A DNA stretch of 45,920 bases from Gammaproteobacteria bacterium (GTDB taxonomy: Bacteria; Pseudomonadota; Gammaproteobacteria; SZUA-140), in the NCBI GenBank assembly GCA_021648525.1, contig JAKISP010000033.1, positions 1-45,920 of the forward strand. The letters run 5' to 3'. Of the stretch, positions 1 through 7,156 are shown piece after piece (position 1 is the first letter of the stretch; every line of letters starts with the position of its first letter). The notes under the pieces were generated by a model. The model did not search any database. It saw only the letters and a list, made by a program, of their open reading frames with translations, and had not been told where the DNA came from. The position numbers and the translations under genes are program-made.

Positions 1-1
1 C

Positions 2-496
2 AGCAACGTCTACAAAAGCGAAGTCAGGAGCATGGCTCATAACAGCGCCGCCCTGAAAAGCACAAAACGCGGCATGCGAGCGCTGCGCAGCCGCAAACAG
101 AGCATTGACCTTACCAATACCGATGATATTCAGCGTCTGAAACGTTTCCTGAAAATCGCCAGAGTGAGTGCGGTGGGTGCGATTGTGATTGATGCGACAT
201 TCGCCGGGCAGAAAGTGAAAAATGCCCGTGCTGCGGGCGAGAATGCGGAGAAAGTGGCGTATGAAGAGTATGGGGCGTTGATTGTGGGGATAGGGGCTGC
301 CACTTTTGCAACCGCTGCCGTCGTTTTTTTTGCGGGCCCAGGACTGATCCTTCTTACCGTCGTAGGTGGTGTTAGTGCGCTATTGGGTGCAGAAGGTGGA
401 CGTGAGGTTGGCAAATGGCTCTACGAGCAAATATCCACCTACGAAGCGGCAATGCCCTTCGAACGAAAAAAACAACTCCTGTCAGAGGTGCAGTGA
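2..496 (+). CDS. Array copy 1: putative membrane-active toxin-like protein, 5'-partial at window edge
   Basis: The frame is open through the left edge of the window, and its first codons (reading SNVYKSEVRSM) match residues about 116-126 of the complete copy 4. The Met codon at 32 is therefore probably internal and the true start lies upstream. The visible part has a basic helical stretch, a segment conserved in all five copies ending YEEYGALI, and a glycine-rich hydrophobic stretch with the GPGL and VVGGVSAL motifs. The tail is charged (ERKKQLLSE). Between GALI and GPG there are 17 hydrophobic residues, the long form shared with copy 4. The gene lies 32 nt upstream of a two-TM partner gene. 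Pore-forming effector is an inference from the glycine-rich membrane segment and the pairing; I do not recognise a named family. Confidence 0.6.
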   Translation, partial: SNVYKSEVRSMAHNSAALKSTKRGMRALRSRKQSIDLTNTDDIQRLKRFLKIARVSAVGAIVIDATFAGQKVKNARAAGENAEKVAYEEYGALIVGIGAATFATAAVVFFAGPGLILLTVVGGVSALLGAEGGREVGKWLYEQISTYEAAMPFERKKQLLSEVQ

Positions 497-528
497 GCAT
501 ATTGTAAAGATAACAGTAAGCGTCAAGC

Positions 529-933
529 ATGGGAATTTCATTCGAAACTAAAGAATGGCTTGCATCAACATTTGCGTTTGGTGTTGTTATCAGTTGTTTG
601 GTAGGTATGATTTTGCTTCCCATCCTCTATTTTCGGTTAACGCGAAAATATGATGCGATGTTTCCTGAATATAATCGCATCATACCATTCCCTTCTATCG
701 CAGGAACGGTGCTTAGAACCGGTTACTACTCCTCATTTATTGTCTTTAAAAACCATATTAATGGCAAACGCCATATAATTATGCACGACGTTACCAATGG
801 TTATGATTTTCGCGGCAATGCCTCAATGCTTGATATTGTTTTGAGTTATTTGTATATAATCATTACCTTTTTATTTATAGGGAGTCTGATTGCTTTACTT
901 TTTTTCACCAAAGTACTCGGTGTCGAGTTATGA
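529..933 (+). CDS. Putative immunity-like two-TM membrane protein, subtype A (partner of copy 1)
   Basis: This 134-residue protein has one hydrophobic segment near each end (about residues 12-35 and 105-128) and a soluble middle part. It starts ISFETKEWLA and carries the array-wide motifs YFRLTRKYDAMFP just after the first membrane segment and YDFRGNA before the second. It ends FFTKVLGVEL. The partner at 3641 has the same length and the same ending, so these two form subtype A. The subtype B partners differ in the central loop. Its position directly behind a toxin-like gene and its membrane topology fit an immunity protein that blocks a membrane-acting toxin in the inner membrane. That role is inferred from context only. 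Confidence 0.6.
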   Translation: MGISFETKEWLASTFAFGVVISCLVGMILLPILYFRLTRKYDAMFPEYNRIIPFPSIAGTVLRTGYYSSFIVFKNHINGKRHIIMHDVTNGYDFRGNASMLDIVLSYLYIIITFLFIGSLIALLFFTKVLGVEL

Positions 934-970
934 ATATCAATCTGACTGATTCCTGTGCAAGAACAAAACA

Positions 971-1138
971 CAGCGCAACAAAATCAACAAAGTGCAACCG
1001 GCCCACGAAAAACTCAGCAAAGTCAGAAGCATGGCTCATAACAGCGCCGCCCTGAAAAGCACAAAACGCGGCATGCGAGCGCTGCGCAGCCGTAAACAGA
1101 GCATTGACCTTACCAATACCGATGTGTTCAGCGCTTGA
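971..1138 (+). pseudogene. 5' fragment of array copy 2, frameshifted
   Basis: Reading from 971 gives QRNKINKVQPAHEKLSK and then RSMAHNSAALKS. This matches the middle of the complete copy 4 protein (residues about 98 onward) with a small internal deletion. The frame stops at 1136-1138, because one base is missing near 1127 relative to copies 4 and 5 (accgatgtgttcag here against accgatgatgttcag there). The downstream part of the same gene continues in another frame as the next entry. No N-terminal domain precedes it: the homology begins abruptly about 38 nt after the stop codon of the preceding partner gene. Confidence 0.6.
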
Positions 1139-1494
1139 AACGTTTCCTGAAAATCGCCAGAGTGAGTGCAGTGGGTGCGATTGTGATTGATGCGACATTC
1201 GCCGGGCAGAAAGTGAAAAATGCCCGTGCTGCGGGCGAGAATGCGGAAAAAGTGGCGTATGAGGAGTATGGGGCGTTGATTGGGGGTATTGCATTAGCAG
1301 GTGCGCTAACCATTTTTTTTGGCCCAGGATTGATTGTGCTCACTGTGGTCGGGGGCGTTAGTGCATTAGCAGGAGCGAAAGGTGGCCGCTGGGTTGGTGA
1401 ATTACTCTACGAGCAAATATCAGCCTATGAGGTGGCGATGCCATCCCAACGGAAAAAACAACTATTATCTGAAGCCGCTTTGAGTGCATTGTAA
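1135..1494 (+). CDS. Array copy 2: C-terminal toxin-like domain, separated by a frameshift
   Basis: Only a TTG at 1135 can start this 119-residue frame, and it sits exactly where the frameshift breaks the upstream part of copy 2. The sequence from KRFLKIARV onward is nearly identical to the other copies: the conserved block ending YEEYGALI, then a short hydrophobic stretch of 13 residues, then GPGL, VVGGVSALAGAKGGR and the charged tail ERKKQLLSE-like QRKKQLLSE. The gene overlaps nothing upstream but is followed after 22 nt by a subtype B partner. It may be translated by reinitiation at the upstream stop, or it may be a silent cassette. I think silent storage or decay is more likely than a normal gene. 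Confidence 0.5.
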   Translation: MKRFLKIARVSAVGAIVIDATFAGQKVKNARAAGENAEKVAYEEYGALIGGIALAGALTIFFGPGLIVLTVVGGVSALAGAKGGRWVGELLYEQISAYEVAMPSQRKKQLLSEAALSAL

Positions 1495-1516
1495 ACCTAA
1501 CGATAGACATCTAGCT

Positions 1517-1915
1517 ATGGCACTTTCACCTGAAGTCAAAGAGTGGCTTACGCTACTGTTAGCATTTGGGATCGGCATTTGTGGCGTTGTGACCATAATT
1601 TTGATCCCTGTTATGTACTTTCGATTGACGCGGAAATATGATCCTATGTTTCCTGGTCATGCCAATTTAACTGATGGCATCGGGATACAAGGGGAAATTA
1701 ACCGAGCCGGACGTTACATGTGGTGCATTGTTCGCAAAGATCTCAGTCAACGCAATGAGCGCATCCGTCACATAACGGGAGGGTATGATTTTCGTGGTAA
1801 TGCATCACTGTTCGATATTATTTTATGCTATTTGATGTTCTTTTTCGGTCTGACTTTTATAGTCAGCGCATTTACATTTGTTATTCTTACAGAAATATTC
1901 GGTATCGACTTATGA
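1517..1915 (+). CDS. Putative immunity-like two-TM membrane protein, subtype B (partner of copy 2)
   Basis: I chose the ATG at 1517 (MALSPEVKEWL) because it aligns with the other partner proteins. An in-frame ATG at 1484 would lie inside the end of the toxin-like gene. The product of 132 residues has a membrane segment at each end, and the shared motifs YFRLTRKYDPMFP and YDFRGNA. Its central loop (HANLTDGIGIQGEINRAGR) is quite different from subtype A and nearly the same as in the partner at 2354. It ends ILTEIFGIDL. The immunity role is inferred from the pairing with the short-form toxin-like copy. Confidence 0.6.
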   Translation: MALSPEVKEWLTLLLAFGIGICGVVTIILIPVMYFRLTRKYDPMFPGHANLTDGIGIQGEINRAGRYMWCIVRKDLSQRNERIRHITGGYDFRGNASLFDIILCYLMFFFGLTFIVSAFTFVILTEIFGIDL

Positions 1916-2309
1916 GTGCCAATTTGCCCGATGCAACGATGCCCAGCGCCTGAAACGTTTCCTGAAAATCGCCAGCGTGAGTGCGGTGGGTGCGATTGTG
2001 ATTGATGCGACATTCGCCGGGCAGAAAGTAAAAGATGCCGCTGCTGCGGGCGAGAATGCGGAGAAAGTGGCGTATGAGGAGTATGGGGCGTTGATTGTGA
2101 GTATTGTGGCTGCCGGTGTTATAACCTCTTTTTTTGGCCCAGGGCTGATTATTCTTACGGTGGTTGGCGGGATCAGTGCGCTGGCAGGAGCGAAAGGTGG
2201 TCGAGAGCTTGGCAAGTTGCTCTATGAACAGATATCAGCCTATGAAGTAGCGGTGCCCCCTGAACGAAAAAAACAATTCTTTTCAGAGCGTACGTTAAAC
2301 GCACTCTAA
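1878..2309 (+). CDS. Array copy 3: 5'-truncated toxin-like domain
   Basis: The homology to the other copies begins only at about 1949 (QRLKRFLKIASV), so the N-terminal domain and the basic linker are lost. The frame stays open upstream into the 3' end of the preceding partner gene, where the only usable start is a TTG at 1878 in a different frame. The domain itself is intact: YEEYGALI, a 13-residue hydrophobic segment, GPGL, VVGGISALAGAKGGR, and the tail PPERKKQFFSE. It is followed after 44 nt by a subtype B partner. This looks like a recombined cassette without a proper translation start. Expression would need translational coupling to the upstream gene. Confidence 0.5.
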   Translation: MLFLQKYSVSTYECQFARCNDAQRLKRFLKIASVSAVGAIVIDATFAGQKVKDAAAAGENAEKVAYEEYGALIVSIVAAGVITSFFGPGLIILTVVGGISALAGAKGGRELGKLLYEQISAYEVAVPPERKKQFFSERTLNAL

Positions 2310-2353
2310 AGTGTAATAACGTGGTAAGCAGAGAGTTCTAATCAAAGCTTCCT

Positions 2354-2734
2354 ATGAAAGATTTTCTGACAATTTTACTGGCTGGTGGCGTTGGCATTTG
2401 TGGGTTCGTGGCCATGATTTTACTCCCTGTTATGTACTTTCGATTGACACGAAAATATGACCCCATGTTTCCCGATCATGCCGACCTTACCGATGGCATC
2501 GGAATACAGGGGGAAATCAATCGATCCGGACGCTATATGTGGTGTATTATTCGTAAAAACCTGAGTCAGCGTAATGAGCGCATTCGTCACATAACAGGAG
2601 GATATGACTTTAGAGGTAATGCGTCACTGTTCGATATTATTTTATGTTATTCGATGCTTGTTTTTGGCTCAATTATGTTAATCAGTTTATTTATATTTGT
2701 TATTCTCACGGAAATATTTGGCTTCGAACGCTGA
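2354..2734 (+). CDS. Putative immunity-like two-TM membrane protein, subtype B (partner of copy 3)
   Basis: The 126-residue product starts MKDFLTILLAGGVG, so it lacks about six N-terminal residues present in the subtype B partner at 1517 but keeps the first membrane segment. YFRLTRKYDPMFP, the loop DGIGIQGEINRSGR, YDFRGNA and the C-terminal membrane segment are all preserved. The end is ILTEIFGFER. The stop codon at 2732 is in the same frame as the start of copy 4, 33 nt further on. Role inferred as for the other partners. Confidence 0.58.
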   Translation: MKDFLTILLAGGVGICGFVAMILLPVMYFRLTRKYDPMFPDHADLTDGIGIQGEINRSGRYMWCIIRKNLSQRNERIRHITGGYDFRGNASLFDIILCYSMLVFGSIMLISLFIFVILTEIFGFER

Positions 2735-2767
2735 TCACCTGGTGCCATTCTGATTAATGAATGCCTG

Positions 2768-3619
2768 ATGATTCCCGATAACCTGGAACAGCAGCTCAAA
2801 CGCAAGAGACCGCAGGTAAACATCGGGCCACGGTTTGCCGGGCAAGAAGCTCGTGTCTTAAATCAGTTGCTCAAACAATACAACGGCGATGAAATTATGG
2901 CCATCAGCACCCTTGTCGATGCGTTGCCGCAAAATGAAGATACCCTCAAAGCCTTTGCTGGCGGACTACTAGGCGCCTCCAGAGCAAGAGGTAAGGGGTA
3001 CATTCAGGCGTTGCAAGTCTACAACGACAGCCTGGTGGAATGGAAAAACGCCACCAAAAAACAGCGCAACAAAATCAAAATTGACAAAGTACAACCGGCC
3101 CACGAAACACTCAGTAAAGTCTACAAAAGCGAAGTCAGCAGCATGGCTCGTAGCAACGTCGTCCTGAAAAGCACAAAGCGCGGTATGCGAGCGCTGCGCA
3201 GCCGTAAACAGAGCATTGACCTTACCAATATCGATGATGTTCAGCGCCTGAAACGTTTCCTGAAAATCGCCAGAGTGAGTGCGGTGGGTGCGATTGTGAT
3301 TGATGCGACATTCGCCGGGCAGAAAGTGAAAAATGCCGATGCGGCGGGTGAGAATGCAGAGAAAGTGGCGTATGAAGAGTATGGGGCGTTGATTGGGGGT
3401 ATTGCGCTAGCAAGTGTTATAACCGCTTTTACCCTTGCTTTTATAGGCCCAGGGCTGATTATCCTTACGGTGGCGGGTGGTGTTAGTGCACTAGCAGGAG
3501 CGAAGGGCGGGCGCAAAATTGGTAAGTTACTCTATGAACAGATATCAGTTTATGAAGCGGCAATGCCTGCTGAGCGGAAAAAACAATTATTGTCCGAAGC
3601 AACCTTGAGCGCATTATAA
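2768..3619 (+). CDS. Array copy 4: complete toxin-like protein with N-terminal domain
   Basis: At 283 residues this is the only copy with an entire N-terminal part. Residues 1 to about 95 form a polar, probably helical domain (MIPDNLEQQLKRKRPQ, then an ALPQNEDTLKAFAGGLLGASRARG region) that I do not recognise. A lysine-rich linker follows (residues about 90-125), then the basic helix, the block conserved in all copies, a long-form 17-residue hydrophobic stretch, GPGL, and the glycine-rich segment with the charged tail. There is an in-frame stop 33 nt upstream, which supports the ATG at 2768. A subtype A partner follows after 21 nt. By analogy with polymorphic toxin systems the N-terminal domain could be the delivery or adaptor part and the C-terminus the membrane-active part. 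This is inference; no secretion signal is visible. Confidence 0.6.
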   Translation: MIPDNLEQQLKRKRPQVNIGPRFAGQEARVLNQLLKQYNGDEIMAISTLVDALPQNEDTLKAFAGGLLGASRARGKGYIQALQVYNDSLVEWKNATKKQRNKIKIDKVQPAHETLSKVYKSEVSSMARSNVVLKSTKRGMRALRSRKQSIDLTNIDDVQRLKRFLKIARVSAVGAIVIDATFAGQKVKNADAAGENAEKVAYEEYGALIGGIALASVITAFTLAFIGPGLIILTVAGGVSALAGAKGGRKIGKLLYEQISVYEAAMPAERKKQLLSEATLSAL

Positions 3620-3640
3620 ACGCAACGGCAGACATCAAAT

Positions 3641-4045
3641 ATGGAAATTTCGCTCGAAACTAAAGAGTGGCTTGCGTTGATGTTTGCGTTTGGTTTTGGT
3701 TTTGGTTGTTTGGGGTTCTTTATTTTACTCCCCGTCCTGTATTGTCGGCTAACGCGAAAATATGATGCGATGTTCCCTGAATATGATCGCATCGTACCAT
3801 TACCTACGATTATGGGTGCGGTGACCAGAACGGGTTTATATGCTTGTTTTATCGTTTTCAAAAACCTCCGCAAACACAAGCGCCATAAAATCACACAGGA
3901 AGTGACCAATCATTACGATTTTCGAGGCAACGCTGTACAAATCGATATTGTTTTGAGTTATTTATGTGTGTTTACTGGCTTCTTAACGATTGGAAGTCTG
4001 ATTGCTTTCCTTTTTTTTACCAAAGTACTCGGTGTTGAGTTATGA
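3641..4045 (+). CDS. Putative immunity-like two-TM membrane protein, subtype A (partner of copy 4)
   Basis: This 134-residue protein is the closest relative of the one at 529. It begins ISLETKEWLA, has YCRLTRKYDAMFPEYDRIVP after the first membrane segment, then YDFRGNA, and ends LLFFTKVLGVEL-like (FFTKVLGVEL). The DNA just after its stop codon (about 4046-4078) is nearly the same as that after the stop of the first subtype A gene (934-967), so the two share a recombination junction. The predicted location is the inner membrane, and the immunity role is inferred from pairing with the long-form toxin-like copy. Confidence 0.6.
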   Translation: MEISLETKEWLALMFAFGFGFGCLGFFILLPVLYCRLTRKYDAMFPEYDRIVPLPTIMGAVTRTGLYACFIVFKNLRKHKRHKITQEVTNHYDFRGNAVQIDIVLSYLCVFTGFLTIGSLIAFLFFTKVLGVEL

Positions 4046-4091
4046 GTATCAACTTGACTGATTCCTGTGCGAGAACAAAGAAAAATCAAAA

Positions 4092-4604
4092 TTGACAAAA
4101 TACAACCGGCTCAGCAAAGTCTACAAAAGCGAAGTCAGCAGCATGGCTCGTAGCAACGTTGCCTTGAAAAACACAAAGCGCGGTATGCGAGCGCTGCGCA
4201 GCCATAAACAGAGCATTGACCTTACCAATATCGATGATGTTCAGCGCCTGAAACGTTTCCTGAAAATCGCCAGAGTGAGTGCGGTGGGTGCGATTGTGAT
4301 TGATGCGACATTCGCCGGGCAGAAAGTAAAAGATGCCGCTGCTGCGGGCGAGAATGCGGAGAAAGTGGCGTATGAGGAGTATGGGGCGTTGATTGGGGGT
4401 ATTTTATTTGCTGGTGCTATAACCGCCTTTTTCGGCCCAGGACTGATTGTGCTTACTGTGGTCGGGGGCGTCAGCGCATTAGCAGGAGCGAAATTCACTC
4501 AGAAAAACGCTCACTGGCACCATCTTTACCCTGTTTGTTATACTGCCACTCGGTACGCAGGGCCCCACCCGCCCAGCTGCCAACCGCCGTACAACAGAGC
4601 CTGA
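4092..4604 (+). CDS. Array copy 5: toxin-like gene truncated at the 3' end, chimeric tail, no partner
   Basis: The frame opens with a TTG at 4092; an internal ATG at 4143 (MARSNVALK) is an equally possible start. A 10-nt deletion near 4111 places the old linker codons upstream in another frame. Homology to the other copies runs through YEEYGALI, the 13-residue short hydrophobic segment, GPGL and VVGGVSALAGAK, and ends abruptly at about 4492. The last 37 codons (FTQKNAHWHHLYP onward) are unrelated and are probably read-through of foreign sequence. The GGR motif and charged tail are missing and no partner gene follows. I regard it as a decaying array end, not a functional gene. Confidence 0.5.
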   Translation: MTKYNRLSKVYKSEVSSMARSNVALKNTKRGMRALRSHKQSIDLTNIDDVQRLKRFLKIARVSAVGAIVIDATFAGQKVKDAAAAGENAEKVAYEEYGALIGGILFAGAITAFFGPGLIVLTVVGGVSALAGAKFTQKNAHWHHLYPVCYTATRYAGPHPPSCQPPYNRA

Positions 4605-5009
4605 AGAGCATTGTGAACACCCCAATTTAACAACCAATACATGGTGCTTGGTCGTTTGTATTTTTGGCACCTGTACCTGATTATTGCGGGTCAATGCATC
4701 TGAACCATCAGGTTCAGGGAAACACCTTTTCGACATCCTGTCATTTTCCAACGCTCAATAGTCACCCACCAATCCAATGTGAATTTATCACATATTTCCG
4801 GGGTAGTACCTCACATCTATTTTTTTGAGCTTAGTCCATTATAAAACCTGTCTCTGGCATCTGACACTTAGTTCACACACTAAGCAGATTCAAAGATACC
4901 ACAAGGAAGTAATGCAGGAGGGATCTGGTTAACAGGGATACAGGATGTGTCCCTCAGATCCTATACTTCAACACAACTCGAATAACACGTGAATTACTAG
5001 AACAGGCAA
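4605..5009. other. Intergenic region between the array and the luxR-type gene
   Basis: No convincing gene was found in these 405 bases. The left part (from about 4493) is the unrelated sequence joined to array copy 5. The right part is AT-rich and serves as the upstream region of the luxR-type gene, with an imperfect inverted repeat at 4921-4961. I could not find a promoter with both -35 and -10 boxes at good spacing. Confidence 0.5.
4921..4961. promoter_or_regulatory. Imperfect inverted repeat upstream of luxR-type gene
   Basis: Outer arms ggatctg (4921-4927) and cagatcc (4955-4961) pair perfectly, and inner arms aggga (4934-4938) and tccct (4950-4954) also pair. The element ends 48 nt before the start codon at 5010. 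It could be an operator for the LuxR-type protein itself or a leader hairpin. It does not match the classical 20-bp lux box closely. Confidence 0.35.
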
Positions 5010-5822
5010 ATGAAAATGGCAACAATCATTACCCATGACGACCTTCATAGCCTCACCAGTAAATTAAGTAAAGCACGTTCGCTAGATGAAATAGAGCAGC
5101 AATGCATTACATTTTGCCAACTAACCGAGTTCGATTATTTCAGTTATTGCGCCACCATTCCCACCACATTAACACGTCCCGATATGATAGAGATCAATAG
5201 TTACCCAGAGGCGTGGCGGGCACTTTATCAGGACAAAGAGTTAATCAAAAAAGACCCCACGCTTATCTATGCGGAGACAAACCATACACCCATCACGTGG
5301 GACAAGATGATACCTCAGCAGTTAGATGATAAAAATTCGCGTATGTATATCCGCAAAGCAAAAAAGCATGGTTTAAAGAGCGGTATCAGCTTCCCACTGC
5401 GAGGAAATGTTGGCAGTACCGCAGTACTGAGCCTGGTTTCTAAAAAGAATGCCCCATTACCACAGGCATTAGTCAACACAACCCTCACCTTTGGTTCCCT
5501 GTTTGCGACCTATGTACATGATGCAGTATTACGAATTTTTGATGAAGACCTGCTACCGATTAAAAAGAAGCGCATTAGCCTCCGAGAAAGAGAGTGCCTG
5601 CTTTGGGTTGCAGAAGGGAAAACCACATGGGAAATCGCTCAAATTTTGAAGATTGCGAACCGTACCGTGGTCTATCACCTGGAAAGAATCATTCTCAAGC
5701 TTGAGGTGAAAAATCGTCAGCAGGCCGTCGCACGCGGTATGATGATGAGCTACATCTCGCACCGGCTCGACTGGGAGCCATCATCGCACCACAAAAAACC
5801 TTCGCCAGGAAACACATCTTAA
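5010..5822 (+). CDS. LuxR-family quorum-sensing receptor/transcription factor (LuxR solo)
   Basis: The 270-residue product has an N-terminal autoinducer-binding domain (about 15-175). The signature residues of the family can be seen in YPEAWRALYQ (W and Y), KKDPTL (D and P), PITWDKM (W) and GLKSGISFPLRG (G). The C-terminal helix-turn-helix (about 190-250) reads LREREC, WVAEGKTTWEIAQIL, RTVVYHLERI, and then LEVKNRQQAVARG, which is typical of LuxR/SdiA-type regulators. It probably binds an acyl-homoserine lactone or related signal and controls promoters in the cytoplasm. No luxI-type synthase is in the window, so it is a solo here. ATG at 5016 is an alternative start; neither has a strong ribosome binding site. 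Its target genes are unknown. Confidence 0.88.
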   Translation: MKMATIITHDDLHSLTSKLSKARSLDEIEQQCITFCQLTEFDYFSYCATIPTTLTRPDMIEINSYPEAWRALYQDKELIKKDPTLIYAETNHTPITWDKMIPQQLDDKNSRMYIRKAKKHGLKSGISFPLRGNVGSTAVLSLVSKKNAPLPQALVNTTLTFGSLFATYVHDAVLRIFDEDLLPIKKKRISLRERECLLWVAEGKTTWEIAQILKIANRTVVYHLERIILKLEVKNRQQAVARGMMMSYISHRLDWEPSSHHKKPSPGNTS

Positions 5823-6004
5823 TCCCTCTTCACCACTCACCCTGACCAGTAACACCCAAAACCTGGCCATTAGCAACGCCTCAGCCGCCGTGGTGCTTGC
5901 TAAATCGTACGGACCATACTAGGTTACCCACTCAACGCGCCAGACAATCCCTGAGAAGGAATGTAATACGCGCTCTAAAGCAGTGACAAATGGGGGTAGG
6001 GGAT

Positions 6005-7087
6005 ATGAAAAAACGGCAGATCCAGCAGGGCAGGCGATCAAAGTTACTTGCATTAACATTCATCAGCGCGACAGCACTGTTGATTGGCGCTGGTAGCGCC
6101 TTCGCCAGCAACCCTGCACCGCCTAAAAGTGAATACATGACACCCACTTTTGATTCCATGATAACCTACACCCGCCCAGCTGAAGTGCCACAGGGCAAGG
6201 GTAATGCCGCTACACCAGAGCGCATTGAGCTCGGCAAGCATCTCTTCTTTGACCCCCGCCTGTCCGGCTCTAACTTCATTAGTTGCGCAACCTGCCACAA
6301 TCCAGCTCTAGGCTGGTCTGATGGTCAACCAACCGCTATCGGCCATGGCATGCAGGTACTCAGACGCGCCACACCCACCATCATCAATACCGCCTACCAG
6401 AAATTCCAGTTCTGGGATGGCCGTGCAACCACGCTGGAAGAGCAGGCACTCGGGCCTATCGTCGCAGCGGGTGAAATGAATCAACCGTTAGACGAGCTGG
6501 TTATCGAGCTAAAGGCGATTCCTGGTTATGTCAAAATGTTCGACGCCGCCTATCCTGAAGATGGCATCTCGGCATCCTCTATTGGCAAAGCGATTGCGCT
6601 ATTTGAGCGTACCGTGGTCTCCAGCGAATCGAACTTTGACCGCTGGTTAATGGGCGATGAAAAAGCCCTCACTGAAGAAGAGGCATGGGGTTTTGTGGTG
6701 TTCGAAGGAAAAGGAAATTGCGATGCCTGCCATAGCGGTTTTAACTTCGCGGATGACAAATTCCACAACATCGGCCTGAAAGGTGTCACCAATGAAGGTC
6801 GCTTCGCAATCGAACCTAAAGCATCACTCAAAGGGGCATTCAAAACCCCCACCCTGCGAGACATCGCACTCACCGGGCCATACATGCATAACGGTGCCTA
6901 CGATACACTAGAAGAGGTAGTAGAACATTACGATACGGGTGGGTTTAAAAATTCCGGTGAAATCAGCAAAGACTTAAAGTCTTCGTTAGAGCTGAGTGAC
7001 CATGATAAAAAAGCCCTGGTCGCCTTTATGAAAGCACTCACTGGTAATCAGGTGAAAATCACCGTGCCGCAGTTACCTGCCAGATAA
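6005..7087 (+). CDS. Di-haem cytochrome c peroxidase, periplasmic
   Basis: This enzyme family reduces hydrogen peroxide to water in the periplasm with electrons from small c-type cytochromes. The 360-residue product has a basic start and a hydrophobic signal sequence ending near SAFAS. Two haem-binding CxxCH motifs are visible, CATCH about 95 residues in and CDACH about 238 residues in. The N-terminal domain has the typical GKHLFFDPRLSGS stretch and the C-terminal domain TPTLRDIALTGPYMHNGAY, whose Met and His fit the haem environment. I chose ATG 6005 over 5990 because aggggat lies a few bases upstream and a signal peptide follows directly. It stands alone between intergenic regions, convergent with the KAP-type NTPase gene. 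MauG-like relatives share the fold, but length and motifs favour CcpA-type. Confidence 0.88.
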   Translation: MKKRQIQQGRRSKLLALTFISATALLIGAGSAFASNPAPPKSEYMTPTFDSMITYTRPAEVPQGKGNAATPERIELGKHLFFDPRLSGSNFISCATCHNPALGWSDGQPTAIGHGMQVLRRATPTIINTAYQKFQFWDGRATTLEEQALGPIVAAGEMNQPLDELVIELKAIPGYVKMFDAAYPEDGISASSIGKAIALFERTVVSSESNFDRWLMGDEKALTEEEAWGFVVFEGKGNCDACHSGFNFADDKFHNIGLKGVTNEGRFAIEPKASLKGAFKTPTLRDIALTGPYMHNGAYDTLEEVVEHYDTGGFKNSGEISKDLKSSLELSDHDKKALVAFMKALTGNQVKITVPQLPAR

Positions 7088-7156
7088 GTAGTCAGCCCCG
7101 AAAAAACATTAACTCACTGATAATAAAAAATAAGTCAGTCAAAAACCATAATCATC

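Larger units (their letters stand above)
143..4394 (+). repeat. Dispersed 141-bp direct repeat, five near-identical copies
   Basis: A block beginning cgtttcctgaaaatcgcc and ending tatggggcgttgatt recurs at 143-283, 1141-1281, 1956-2096, 3254-3394 and 4254-4394. It always has the same length and only a few substitutions. It encodes the invariant part of the toxin-like proteins (KRFLKIA to YEEYGALI). The flanking hydrophobic segment is much more variable. Strong identity at DNA level inside an array of otherwise diverged units suggests recent duplication or gene conversion across this block. Confidence 0.8.

Noticed and set aside
4921-4961. A classical lux box
   Set aside because: The arms and spacing differ from the known 20-bp element, so it is listed only as an inverted repeat.
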